The notes beneath the pieces were generated by a model that worked only from the letters and a program-made list of their open reading frames with translations, searched no databases and had not been told where the DNA came from. This document shows, piece by piece, positions 1 to 8,697 of a stretch of DNA of 33,908 nucleotides. The DNA is from Planctomycetaceae bacterium. GTDB lineage: Bacteria > Planctomycetota > Planctomycetia > Pirellulales > UBA1268. Numbering within the stretch: the stretch's first letter is position 1; each line of letters starts with the position of its first letter. Location of the stretch: assembly GCA_947453375.1 (NCBI GenBank), contig CANGGT010000019.1, positions 1 through 33,908 on the forward strand, read 5' to 3'. The translations under genes and the position numbers were made by a program.

Positions 1-2609
1 GGCACGGTCGTCTCCAACCGCTTCGGCATGTGGAGATCAGGATTGGCGAAGTCGAAGACGCTCATCACCCCCGGCACGAACTGCCGGTCGACGACGCAAT
101 AGACACTCCGCCGATGGGGCCCGGGCCCGGCCGCGAGGACGTCGCTGCCGCGGCCGCCACGGGCCGCCGGGTCGAGATCGCCGCTGACGATGAGGAGCGT
201 GTCGCGAAAGGGCTCCCACTCCAGCCGCCGCACCGGCATTCGCCACAGGAGACGGTTTTCAGGATCGATCTCCTCGGCGCTCGCCGCCCCGGCAACGCGC
301 CCCGATTGCTGTCGGTAGGTGTGGCTCGTGACGATCCGGCGGTGGAGCCGCTTCGTACTGAACCCGTCGGCGATGAAGCCGGCGGCGAGAGCGTCGAGCA
401 AGTCCGGATGCGTCGGCGGCTCGGCGCGCAAGCCGAAATCGCTCGGCGTCTCGACCAGCCCGCGGCCGAAATGCTGACGCCACACCCGGTTCACCCACAC
501 CCGCGCGGCGAGGGGATTGGTGGGGGCGACGATTTGTCGGGCCAGTTCCAGCCGGCCGCTGCCGTCGGCAAAGGCCCCCTGGTCGCCACCGGTGGCGGCA
601 GCCGGCAGCCGGCGCGGCACGACGTGCCCTTTGTTGGCCGGATTGCCGCGCTTGAAGATTTGCGCGTCTTGCGGCGTGCCCCGGTCGAAGAGGGCCAGCG
701 CCTGCGGGGCCGACTCCGGCTGCGGCATCAGCCAGCGATCGAGCTCGTTTTGGAGATTCCAGATCTGGTTGATCGAGTCGGAATCCATGAGCGTCTCGAT
801 GTTGGCGATCGGCTCGTCGGGGATCGTGCAGGGGGAGGTGGGGCCGTAGAGGGCCTGGCGAAGCTGCTCGTCAGCGGGGTCGGGGAGCGCCTGCGGGGGC
901 GAAGCGCTCGCCGCGACCGCCCGGCCGCAGAGTGTTTTCCAGGCGGCATCGATCTCGGCAAACACTTTTCCATACCGATCGGCCACCTCGCGGAAGCTCC
1001 CCGGCGGCGTCTCGAAGGCCGCGGCGATCCGCGGATGGATCGGCACCGCGGAGGCCTTGAGCTCGGCAAGCTTCGCCGCTGCCGCCTCCGGGAAGCCCTC
1101 GGCGGGGAGCGGGAGGAGGGCGACCAAAAGCCCGAAGACAGGATCGTGCCCTGCCCGGTCGGGGCTCAAAAACGCCTGCCAGCGGCGGACGATCGCGGCG
1201 ATGAGATCGTCCTTGGCGATGATCTGGTCGAAGCCGAGCTCGGGGTATTTCCCCAGCTCGGTCTGGGCGAAGAGATAGTCGGCGACCCGAGCCCGGAAGC
1301 GCTCGGAGCTTTCGGCGCGCAGCCGCAGCGAGCCCTCGTCGAGCGCGCGCCTTCGCTTGGCGAGCTCGGCGGCAAACTCCGCCGTCGGCGGCGCGACCCC
1401 GGCCGCGGCCTGCACCGGCACGAGTTTTTCATACGAGCTTGTGAACACGCCGTAGAGGCCGTAGTAATCGGCCGTGGCGACCGGATCGTATTTGTGGTCG
1501 TGGCAGCGGGCGCAGCCGACGGTGAGACCGAGGAGCCCGCGGGTGAGGACGTCGATCCGATCGTCGACGATGTCGGGGGTGACGCCGAGGAAGCGTCGGC
1601 CGGTGGTGAGGAAGCCGAGGGCGGCGAGGTCGCGATCTTCCTCCCCGCACACCCGGTCGGCGGCGAGTTGGAGCGTCACGAAGCGATCGTAGGAGAGGTC
1701 GTCGTTGAAGGCCCCGATCACCCAGTCGCGGTAGACCGGGGCATGGACGAAAAACCGCTCCTCACGGCCGTAGACGTAGCCCTTGGTGTCGGAATAGCGG
1801 GCGACGTCGAGCCAATGCCGCCCCTGCTGTTCGCCGTAGCGCGGCGAGGACAGGAGCCGATCGACGAGTTTTTCGTAGGCGTCGGGGGAGGTGTCGGCGA
1901 CAAAGGCCGCCACCTCCTCCGGCTCCGGCGGCAAGCCGGTCAGGTCGTAGCTGACGCGGCGGATGAGCGTCCGCCGATCGGCTTCGGGCGCGCGGGCGAG
2001 CCCGGCCGCGGCGAGCCTCGTGTCGATGAGCCGATCGATGAACGCCGGATCGAGCGCGCCTGGGGGCGTTTGCGGGAGCGGCTGAAAGGCCCAGTGATTT
2101 TTTTGTTTTTCGATCACCGACGGCCCGGCCGGCGGAGCCTCTGGCCAAGGGGCCCCGGCCACGATCCAGGCCTCGATCGCCCCGATCTCAGCGTCGGTAA
2201 GCCTGGCTCCCGACTCTGGCGGCGGCATCCGCACCTCCTCATCGGCGTGACGGAGGCGGAGGAGGAGTTCTGATTGGTCAGGCCGGCCGGGGACGAGGCT
2301 CGGGCCGGTATCGCCGCCGGTGAGCACCGCAGCCCGCGAGTCGAGCCGCAGGCCTGCCCATTGCTTGTCGGGGCCATGACACCCCTGGCACTTCTCCACG
2401 AGCAACGGCCGGACCTGCCGCTCGAAATGCTCGAGGAGGTGCGGAGCCGGAGCCTCTTCCGCTCCGGCGGCCAACACCCCGCCGCCCGCAAAAGCTCTCC
2501 AGCCGAGGAACGCTGCGGCCAGGAGCCAGTGCGAAGCGTTACAGGCACGGCGCCGGAGCGCAGCGTTCCCGATCGCGCGTCGAATTGCCCCCGTCATCCT
2601 GAATTGCAT
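1..2609 (-). CDS. PSCyt1/DUF1549/DUF1553 secreted cytochrome-type protein (partial, C-terminus missing)
   Basis: This is a planctomycete-type exported protein of the family with an N-terminal cytochrome-like domain followed by DUF1549 and DUF1553; the biochemical role of the family is unresolved. With the ATG at 2609 the N-terminus has a basic stretch and a hydrophobic segment (about residues 28-50), consistent with a signal peptide or anchor. A c-type heme motif CQGCH lies at residues 74-78. A second motif, CARCHDHKYDP, at 366-376 is the usual DUF1549 signature. The last part seen contains RRSVYCVVDRQ and FDFANPDLHMPKR, typical of DUF1553. The frame leaves the window at position 1 after about 869 codons, so the end of DUF1553 is missing. 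The start is not firm: no good Shine-Dalgarno precedes it and another in-frame ATG lies four codons downstream. It follows the aldolase gene by 66 bp on the same strand. Confidence 0.88.
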   Translation of the reverse strand, partial: MQFRMTGAIRRAIGNAALRRRACNASHWLLAAAFLGWRAFAGGGVLAAGAEEAPAPHLLEHFERQVRPLLVEKCQGCHGPDKQWAGLRLDSRAAVLTGGDTGPSLVPGRPDQSELLLRLRHADEEVRMPPPESGARLTDAEIGAIEAWIVAGAPWPEAPPAGPSVIEKQKNHWAFQPLPQTPPGALDPAFIDRLIDTRLAAAGLARAPEADRRTLIRRVSYDLTGLPPEPEEVAAFVADTSPDAYEKLVDRLLSSPRYGEQQGRHWLDVARYSDTKGYVYGREERFFVHAPVYRDWVIGAFNDDLSYDRFVTLQLAADRVCGEEDRDLAALGFLTTGRRFLGVTPDIVDDRIDVLTRGLLGLTVGCARCHDHKYDPVATADYYGLYGVFTSSYEKLVPVQAAAGVAPPTAEFAAELAKRRRALDEGSLRLRAESSERFRARVADYLFAQTELGKYPELGFDQIIAKDDLIAAIVRRWQAFLSPDRAGHDPVFGLLVALLPLPAEGFPEAAAAKLAELKASAVPIHPRIAAAFETPPGSFREVADRYGKVFAEIDAAWKTLCGRAVAASASPPQALPDPADEQLRQALYGPTSPCTIPDEPIANIETLMDSDSINQIWNLQNELDRWLMPQPESAPQALALFDRGTPQDAQIFKRGNPANKGHVVPRRLPAAATGGDQGAFADGSGRLELARQIVAPTNPLAARVWVNRVWRQHFGRGLVETPSDFGLRAEPPTHPDLLDALAAGFIADGFSTKRLHRRIVTSHTYRQQSGRVAGAASAEEIDPENRLLWRMPVRRLEWEPFRDTLLIVSGDLDPAARGGRGSDVLAAGPGPHRRSVYCVVDRQFVPGVMSVFDFANPDLHMPKRLETTV

Positions 2610-2675
2610 ACGTCCGATTCTATCCACGTTTCCCCCCCACGGCTCCCCTCCTTGGCGGGCCCTGGAGACGCGCCG

Positions 2676-3413
2676 CTATTTCCCTCGTTTGGCCGCGGAA
2701 TCGGGCTGATCGCGACGGATCGGGGCAAACACGGCCAGTTCCGAAACATCGACATTCCCCAGGTCGCCCGGCTGCTTGCCGTAGGTCTTGAACCGCTTGA
2801 GCACGCTCACCATCTCGGCCTCGGAAAGGATCACCGGCTCGCCGGCGAGCGAAGCGGCCCAATACTCGTGGCACAGCGCCTCGACTTCACCCGCCAGCCA
2901 CAGCGCGCCCTCGAGATCCCCCCCGAAACAGATCTGGCCGTGGTTGGCAAGCAAGCAAGCGGTGCGCCCCTGGAGCGCCCGGATCATGAACACCGAGAGC
3001 TCCTTCGTGCCAAACTCGGCGTAGTCGGCCACCCGCAGCGAGGTGCCTCCGGTGACGCCGATCATGTAATGGAACGCCGGCACTTCCCTCCGCAGACAGG
3101 CAAGCGCCGTCGCGAACGGTGAATGGACATGGACGATCGCGCCGGCCTCGGGGCGCTCGGCGTAGATGTCGAGGTGCATCCGCCATTCGGTCGACGGGAG
3201 AAACTCCCCCCGGTATCCCCCGTCGAGATCCATCTCGACCACCTGCTCCGGCCGCATCCTTCGGTAGGGAATGCCCGACGCCGTGATCATGAATCCTTCG
3301 GGGGTCCGCACGCTGACGTTGCCGGAGGTTCCCTGGTTGATCCCCTCCTCGTTCATCGCCAGACAGGTCTCGATCACCTTTTCGCGAAGGGCCAGATACT
3401 TGAGGGGCGTCAT
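2676..3413 (-). CDS. class II aldolase/adducin family protein (fuculose-phosphate-aldolase-like)
   Basis: This 245-residue protein has the size and motifs of zinc-dependent class II aldolases, which cleave sugar phosphates such as L-fuculose-1-phosphate or L-rhamnulose-1-phosphate to dihydroxyacetone phosphate and an aldehyde; some members are epimerases or decarboxylases. Visible motifs are GTSGN at 28-32 and TASG at 44-47 (phosphate binding), E76 in STEW (catalytic acid position), H95 and H97 in VHVHS, and H158 in ANHG (zinc ligands). All three histidines and the glutamate are present, so an active enzyme is likely. The substrate cannot be read from sequence. It lies 61 bp downstream of the lyase-MEKHLA gene on the same strand, so the two are probably co-transcribed and may act in one pathway. 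The C-terminal 35 residues are polar and go beyond the core fold. Confidence 0.9.
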   Translation of the reverse strand: MTPLKYLALREKVIETCLAMNEEGINQGTSGNVSVRTPEGFMITASGIPYRRMRPEQVVEMDLDGGYRGEFLPSTEWRMHLDIYAERPEAGAIVHVHSPFATALACLRREVPAFHYMIGVTGGTSLRVADYAEFGTKELSVFMIRALQGRTACLLANHGQICFGGDLEGALWLAGEVEALCHEYWAASLAGEPVILSEAEMVSVLKRFKTYGKQPGDLGNVDVSELAVFAPIRRDQPDSAAKRGK

Positions 3414-3474
3414 CGGTGCTCCGGATGAAGGGGGGATGCAAAAGGCCACCGTGCATCCCGTTGGCTGCGACAGG

Positions 3475-4821
3475 CTACCGGGTTCGAGGGGGCAACGCCG
3501 CATCACTTTCAAGCGTTGTCCAGCGGTCGAACGTCGCGGCCTGGCCGCGCTTCCGCCCCTCCCCGTCGACGATGTTCCAGACGATCGCCTCCTCGATCCG
3601 AAAGCGCTTGCCGCTCCGCGAGACGCGTACCCCGGCGTAGTCGTCGACAAAGCCCTCCCGCGCCGTCCGCTCGAGGAGCCGGGCGCGCTCGTCGCGGTGG
3701 ACCGGCTCGGCGGTGAGCCGCGAGGGCGTGCCGACGAGCGTCTCCCAGGGCATCTCCCAGAGATCGAGAGCCGCTGCGTTGCCGTAGTTGAGGAGCGGGT
3801 CGGCTTCGGTGCCGTGCGAGACGACGACGCAGGGCGCCTCATAGAGCCTGCGGGCCTCCGCTTCGGCCGAGCCCCCGCGCGGCAGCAACTCGCGCCCCAC
3901 GACGCGAGCAAACGAATCGAGGAGGAGCCGGGCATGACGAATCGCCGCCGGGCTCCGCCAGACAGGCTCCTCTCCCCAGCCCTGCACCTCGCCGACGCCA
4001 ACGACGGCTTTGAGTTCCTCGAACGACAGCCGCCCGGCGTCGCCCACGGGCAAGCCCTCGCCGAGCCAGGCCTGAGCGAAGGCGCGGACGGCGTAGCCGG
4101 TGAGCGCGAGCGTCGAGGTCGGGTCGACGGCCACCTTGAATCCGATCCGTTCGAGTTCGGCAAGAGGCAACAGCGGCGTGACTCCACCAGGAAGCATGTT
4201 GGCCAGCTGGGGAAGCGGCACCTCGCGGGCGATCCGCGCAAGTTCCTCCACCGACTCGGGCGCCTCGACGAAGCCCAGGTCGACCCCTGCCTCGGCATAC
4301 CGATTCGCCCGCTCGATCGCCCCGTCGAGGCCTTCGATGGCGCGAGCATCGGTCCGCGCGAGGATTACGAAGTCGCTATTTCGGCGGGCATCGAGCGCGG
4401 CATGGAGCCGATCGAGCATCGTGGCGACCGGCACGACCTGCTTCCCGGCGAAGTGCCCGCAGCGCTTCGGCTCGAGTTGATCCTCGAGAAGGATCCCCGC
4501 AGCTCCGGCCGCCTCGAACTGTTTCACCGTCCAGGCGACACTCGCGCCGTTGCCGTGGCCGGTATCACCGTCGGCGATCAGCGGGATCGACACCCGCGTC
4601 GTGATCCGTCGCACGCACTCCGCCATCTCCGCCGACGAGAGCAGCCCGAGATCGGGGAGGCCGTGCGCGCTCGCTGCGGCGCCGAAGCCGCCGAGGAAGA
4701 GCATTTCGGCCCCCGCCTGCTCAACGACGCGGGCCGTGAAGGCATCATGGGGCACGAGCGCCCGGACAAGGCCGGGGCGGGCCAAGAGCGCGTGGAGACG
4801 GGCGGCAGGCGTCGCAGGCAT
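3475..4821 (-). CDS. isocitrate lyase/PEP mutase family enzyme fused to a MEKHLA domain
   Basis: This 448-residue protein joins two domains. Residues 5-280 form an isocitrate-lyase/phosphoenolpyruvate-mutase type TIM barrel, with the metal-binding DGDTGHGN at 84-91 and the KRCGH signature at 119-123 whose Cys121 is in the catalytic position. Family members include methylisocitrate lyase, oxaloacetate decarboxylase and phosphonomutases; the reaction here is unknown. Residues 290-435 match the MEKHLA domain, a PAS-related domain also known as a stand-alone bacterial protein, with VVSHGTEADPLLNYGN, WEMPWE, PSRLTAEP, DDYAGVR and AIVWN. The join at about 281-290 is continuous, with no stop or frameshift. 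The ATG at 4821 puts the barrel's usual N-terminus at residue 1; the open frame extends 60 codons upstream, but that part reads like antisense and would overlap the upstream gene. The preceding gene ends 35 bp away, suggesting an operon. Confidence 0.9.
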   Translation of the reverse strand: MPATPAARLHALLARPGLVRALVPHDAFTARVVEQAGAEMLFLGGFGAAASAHGLPDLGLLSSAEMAECVRRITTRVSIPLIADGDTGHGNGASVAWTVKQFEAAGAAGILLEDQLEPKRCGHFAGKQVVPVATMLDRLHAALDARRNSDFVILARTDARAIEGLDGAIERANRYAEAGVDLGFVEAPESVEELARIAREVPLPQLANMLPGGVTPLLPLAELERIGFKVAVDPTSTLALTGYAVRAFAQAWLGEGLPVGDAGRLSFEELKAVVGVGEVQGWGEEPVWRSPAAIRHARLLLDSFARVVGRELLPRGGSAEAEARRLYEAPCVVVSHGTEADPLLNYGNAAALDLWEMPWETLVGTPSRLTAEPVHRDERARLLERTAREGFVDDYAGVRVSRSGKRFRIEEAIVWNIVDGEGRKRGQAATFDRWTTLESDAALPPRTR

Positions 4822-4856
4822 GGGGATGGCGGTGGCTCCGTGGGATGCAGGGGCAC

Positions 4857-6593
4857 TCACTCGCCCGGCAAGATCCGGCAGGCGTTCTCGACGAGCTTGA
4901 GGACCGTCGCGTCGTGGAAGATCGGATAGGTCTCGTGCCCGGGGCGGATGTAGACCACCTTCCCGCGGCCGAGGTTCCAGACCATGACACTGCGAAACCA
5001 CGATCCATCCTCGAATCGTTCCTCGACGACGACCTCGTCCGGCTTGGGAACATGGAACGGCTCGTCATACATCTCCGTCCGCGGGAGGGAAAACGTCTCG
5101 GGGAGCCCCGCGGCGAGCGGGTGACGCCGATCGAGGACCCGCAGCACGCTCGGCTTGCCGTCGGTGCGATAGGCGGGGAAGCAGCAATTGGGGAGGTGGA
5201 GCGTGACCTCGACGCGGCCGTCGGGAAAGCGGCGCTCGTCGCTGGCGGGGGTGAGCCGGCCGTCGCGGGCGGGCACTTTGTAGTGCTGGGCCGGGACTTC
5301 GCGGATCGAGAGCTTTTCATTTGGCACGTCGGCGAAGGCGCGGTGGACGTCGGCCCGGGCCCGTTCGTTCATCGCCTCGATGAACGGCGTGGCCCAATGG
5401 GCCGAATGGAGCGCGACGAGGACGAGCCCGCGGTCGCGGATCCGCTCCACGATCCGCTGCCCCGCCTCCGGCTTCACCTCGGCCTGGCGGACATGCCCCC
5501 ACCAGACGAGGACATCGGCGTTGTCGAGGAGCGGGTCCCCGATCCCCTGCTCGGCGTCGTCGAGCTTCACCGAGCGGACGGCGAGGCCCGGCTGCTTCTC
5601 CAGATGCGCCGCGATCGCGTTCCCGAGGAAGTTGTCGTAGGCCTCCTTCTGCGCCGGCTGTTGCTCGTCCCAGACGAGCACGCGCCGCGGCACGGCGGTC
5701 GCCGCCGCCGGCGCGAGATCGAGCGCCGCAAGCCAGGCGAGCACGCCGCTTTGCCAGGCATCCCAATTCGGCCCCTTGTAGCCGTCGAGCCCGTGGCCAC
5801 CGGAGGGGAGCTCGAGGAGCCGGCTGATCACCCCTTCGCGTTTGCAAGCCTCGTGGAACAACCGGCTGTTGGCGATCGGCACTGGCTGATCATCGACCGC
5901 ATGGGCGAGGTAGGTCGGCGGCGTCTGCTTCGTGACCTGCTTCTCATTCGAGAACAAGTCGAGTAATTCGGGCGTGGGATTCTCCCCGAGGAGGTTCGTG
6001 CGGGAGCCCGCGTGGCCGACGTCGCCAAGCGTCACGACCGGATAAACGAGGATCGCGAAGTCGGGGCGCGACGACTGTTTTTCGATTGGATCGGTGGCCT
6101 GCGCGTTCCCGGCGTCGAAATGGGTGGCGGCGGTCGAGGCAAGGTGGCCGCCGGCGGAGAAGCCGATGATTCCCACCTTGCTCGGATCGACCCGCCACGC
6201 CGCGGCGTTCGCCCGGACGGTGCGGAGGGCCCGGGAGGCGTCAGCCAACGGCACAAACGACCGCCCCGCGGGGAGCCGGTATTCGAGGACGATTCCCGCG
6301 ATTCCATGATCGTTGAGCCAAGCGGCGATGCCATGCCCTTCCGGGCCGGTGACGAGGCCACCGTAGCCGCCGCCGGGGCAGATCACGACCGCCGGGGTCG
6401 ACGATCCCTCGGGGGTTCCTTCTGGGAGATGAACGGTGATAAAGGCATCGGCAACTTCCGTCTCGGTGCTCCCCGGCGCTCCCACCGGCGCCGCACCGTT
6501 CCAGAGCGGGAGGCGCGGCGCCTCGGCCGCGGCCAGCGGCGAAATCGCCATCGGGATCACGAGGCAGGCAAGCAGAACAAGGCAGCGGGGCAT
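4857..6593 (-). CDS. secreted alpha/beta-hydrolase (esterase) fused to a ThuA-like domain
   Basis: A 578-residue exported protein. Residues 1-25 form a signal peptide with a hydrophobic core and AAAEA before the mature part. Residues 28-290 are an alpha/beta hydrolase of the acetyl-esterase/lipase type: the oxyanion region CPGGGYGG is at 72-79, the nucleophile elbow GFSAGG at 144-149 (Ser146), a likely Asp at 234-235 (VDDQ) and His267 in GGHG. Residues about 303-575 match ThuA-like proteins (glutamine-amidotransferase-like fold found in trehalose or sugar utilisation), with VLVWWGHV, ALHSAHW and PGHETYPIF. In a carbohydrate setting the first domain could remove acetyl or other acyl groups. 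The ATG at 6593 is chosen because it begins the signal peptide; the frame is open further upstream but that part is low-complexity. It is the first gene of a likely operon with the lyase-MEKHLA gene. Confidence 0.87.
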   Translation of the reverse strand: MPRCLVLLACLVIPMAISPLAAAEAPRLPLWNGAAPVGAPGSTETEVADAFITVHLPEGTPEGSSTPAVVICPGGGYGGLVTGPEGHGIAAWLNDHGIAGIVLEYRLPAGRSFVPLADASRALRTVRANAAAWRVDPSKVGIIGFSAGGHLASTAATHFDAGNAQATDPIEKQSSRPDFAILVYPVVTLGDVGHAGSRTNLLGENPTPELLDLFSNEKQVTKQTPPTYLAHAVDDQPVPIANSRLFHEACKREGVISRLLELPSGGHGLDGYKGPNWDAWQSGVLAWLAALDLAPAAATAVPRRVLVWDEQQPAQKEAYDNFLGNAIAAHLEKQPGLAVRSVKLDDAEQGIGDPLLDNADVLVWWGHVRQAEVKPEAGQRIVERIRDRGLVLVALHSAHWATPFIEAMNERARADVHRAFADVPNEKLSIREVPAQHYKVPARDGRLTPASDERRFPDGRVEVTLHLPNCCFPAYRTDGKPSVLRVLDRRHPLAAGLPETFSLPRTEMYDEPFHVPKPDEVVVEERFEDGSWFRSVMVWNLGRGKVVYIRPGHETYPIFHDATVLKLVENACRILPGE

Positions 6594-6696
6594 CGACGGC
6601 ACTCCGAGGGGTTTCGAGCCGGCGGAAATCGTAGCATGCGCCGGTCGAGCGGCCCCCAAGGCCGATGGTTGACCACCGAGCCACCGGCCGGGAGCG

Positions 6697-8697
6697 TCAC
6701 TTCGCCCGCTTCGTCGCGAGCCCTTCGGCGGTGCACGCGGTCGTGCCGAGGCCGTCGGCCTCGGTGACGTCAACGAGCACCGGGGGGAAGAGGATCCGCT
6801 CGATCCAGCCGAGGTCGGGCGTCGGCAGCCGGGCAGCGAGATCCTTGTCGGTCTCGTCGGATCCGAGGACGAGTTTGTCGGGGATGTCGGTCGAGAGCTT
6901 CGCCGCGACGAGCGGCACCCCATGGACGACGACCCGGATCCGCCGCGTCGTCGGTGTCACCTGCTTGAGCTGCCGCTCGCGCCCCTCGGCATCTCTGTAG
7001 GTGACCGTGCCGCCGGCCGTCTTCGAGACCTCGACCACCGCCGGCGAGGCGGCGTCATAAACCCACTTCGTCCGCTCGAACGTCTCCGCCACCGTCGCGA
7101 TCTCGCGGTCGTGATCGGCCCCCGAATCGACCTTCGTGGAAACGACCGTGCCCGGCTCGACGAGCGCCGGGAGCCCGGCGGGAAGCTCTTCGTCGGCCTT
7201 CGCCACCGCCGGCTCCGGGATCTTCGCCGCCACGATCACAGCAAGCGTCGTCCCCGGCTTTTTCTTCCCCTCACTCGAATCGGCTTCATCCTTGTCGTCG
7301 CCGTCTTGCGGGGCCGCGTAAAGAAGCATGCCCTCGACGACCCGGATGGCGAGATCGTCGACGGTGTCCCCCGACTGCACCGGCTGCCATTCATAGCGCC
7401 ACACAGGCAAGCCCTTCGCCGCCGACCAGAGCACCGCCGCGAGCCCCCGGGCCGATTGGATGAGGAGTTGCTCCTCACCAACCCACGCCAGCGACGTGCG
7501 CTGCGCACTCGCCCCCTGGGCGTGGAAGACCGGGATCGGACCGGTCGGATCGGCAAGATCGTGGATCTGCACGTTTCCCTCCTGGATCAACGCCAAGCGT
7601 CGCCCGTCGGGATCGAAGTTCACCCCCGAGGCAGCGCCGACGGGGAGCGACACGAGCACTTTTCCAGTGGCCGCGTCGCACACTTGGACGCGGCGCGTGT
7701 CGGGAAGGGCGAGATAGCGGCCGCCGCCGGAGAGGGAAGGCATCGGGGAATGCCCCGGATCCTGGGCGAGCCGGTAGAGCGCCCGCTTGGCGTCGATATC
7801 CCAGCAGGAAAACTCCTCCCGGCTGCTCTGATGGACGACGAGGTTGTCGTTGACGATCCGTCCCCAGGGATGGCGGGCGAGGGACTGGCCATCGCCACAC
7901 GGCGCCCGCCACGCCGACCACGCCGTCGCGGCCTTGCGACTCGGCGCGGCATCCCAGAGCGTGAGCACCTGCTTCGCCGCCCCCTCCGCGGTAACCTTCT
8001 CGCGCGACACGGTCAGGAGGCGCTCGAGGACCGGATGGTAGTCGAGGACGATCTCGGCGCCGGAGAGATCGTGTTCGGCGATCACCGTCTGCGACTTCAT
8101 CGACAGCCAGACGAGCCTCGTCGGCAGAGGCCGGCCCGGCGTCGAATTCTCGATCGCCACGAGTACGACGGCGCTACTCCCTCCCACCGCGAGCACCCGC
8201 CCCACCCGATCGAACGGATCCCGCCGGAGGATCTTCACCTTCCCCGCGACGAGGCCACGGCCGGCATCGACCGGATCAGCGGCGAGCGGCTCGGGGGCGA
8301 GTGGGGGAAAGTCGGTGTGGTTGGTGGCTCGGGCGGCGGTGTCGAACGCCTCCACCTGCGGAGGTCCCTCGCCACGGTTGGCGAGGCGGCGAATCGTCCG
8401 CCGGGCGATGAGCTGGTCGAGCGGGGCGAGCTGATCGAGCTCGATGGTCAGATCGGTGCCATCGGTCTGCCGCAGGGTCAACGCCGTCCCCTCGATCCCC
8501 ACGAGACTCGCCTGCACCTTGAACATCCCGGTGGCGTCGCTCCACTCGCGCTCCGGCACGAGCACCCGCTGCGCCGCCGCCGGGGCGACGACGAGTGACG
8601 CCGCGAGGACAACGACGGCCGCCACCACAGCCCGGATCCCCACGAAGCCGCCCGACCGGGCGGGGCTGATCGGAGGCCTAGGAGAAGGAGTGGGCAT
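6697..8697 (-). CDS. secreted SHD1-domain protein with a propeller-like repeat region
   Basis: A 666-residue protein, probably exported: a hydrophobic helix lies at about residues 21-42, followed by APAAAQ. Residues 50-100 resemble the SHD1 (SLA1 homology domain 1-like) module common in planctomycete secreted proteins, with REWSDATGMFKVQASL and a run ending in LDQLAPLDQ. Residues about 140-470 contain repeated strands with WD40-like wording such as TLWDAA, CWDID and VCDAATGKVLVSLP, suggesting a beta-propeller. An acidic/lysine-rich stretch near residues 455-470 (DDKDEADSSEGKKK) looks like a linker. The C-terminal 180 residues are not recognised. No catalytic motif was seen, so a binding or structural role is likeliest. 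The next gene on the same strand starts 103 bp downstream. The upstream side faces a divergently transcribed gene across 235 bp. Confidence 0.75.
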   Translation of the reverse strand: MPTPSPRPPISPARSGGFVGIRAVVAAVVVLAASLVVAPAAAQRVLVPEREWSDATGMFKVQASLVGIEGTALTLRQTDGTDLTIELDQLAPLDQLIARRTIRRLANRGEGPPQVEAFDTAARATNHTDFPPLAPEPLAADPVDAGRGLVAGKVKILRRDPFDRVGRVLAVGGSSAVVLVAIENSTPGRPLPTRLVWLSMKSQTVIAEHDLSGAEIVLDYHPVLERLLTVSREKVTAEGAAKQVLTLWDAAPSRKAATAWSAWRAPCGDGQSLARHPWGRIVNDNLVVHQSSREEFSCWDIDAKRALYRLAQDPGHSPMPSLSGGGRYLALPDTRRVQVCDAATGKVLVSLPVGAASGVNFDPDGRRLALIQEGNVQIHDLADPTGPIPVFHAQGASAQRTSLAWVGEEQLLIQSARGLAAVLWSAAKGLPVWRYEWQPVQSGDTVDDLAIRVVEGMLLYAAPQDGDDKDEADSSEGKKKPGTTLAVIVAAKIPEPAVAKADEELPAGLPALVEPGTVVSTKVDSGADHDREIATVAETFERTKWVYDAASPAVVEVSKTAGGTVTYRDAEGRERQLKQVTPTTRRIRVVVHGVPLVAAKLSTDIPDKLVLGSDETDKDLAARLPTPDLGWIERILFPPVLVDVTEADGLGTTACTAEGLATKRAK

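Noticed and set aside
30-2273. A 747-codon plus-strand open frame opposite the DUF1549/DUF1553 gene
   Set aside because: It is in exact codon register with the real minus-strand gene, is Arg/Gly/Glu-rich, and has no family motif, whereas the other strand shows CxxCH and DUF1553 signatures.
3271-4929. A 552-codon plus-strand frame opposite the aldolase and lyase genes
   Set aside because: It spans two well-supported minus-strand genes and their spacer and has no recognisable fold; an antisense artefact of GC-rich codons.
6922-8598. A 558-codon plus-strand frame opposite the SHD1 gene
   Set aside because: Arg/Pro/His-rich without motifs; the opposite strand encodes a signal peptide and SHD1 module.
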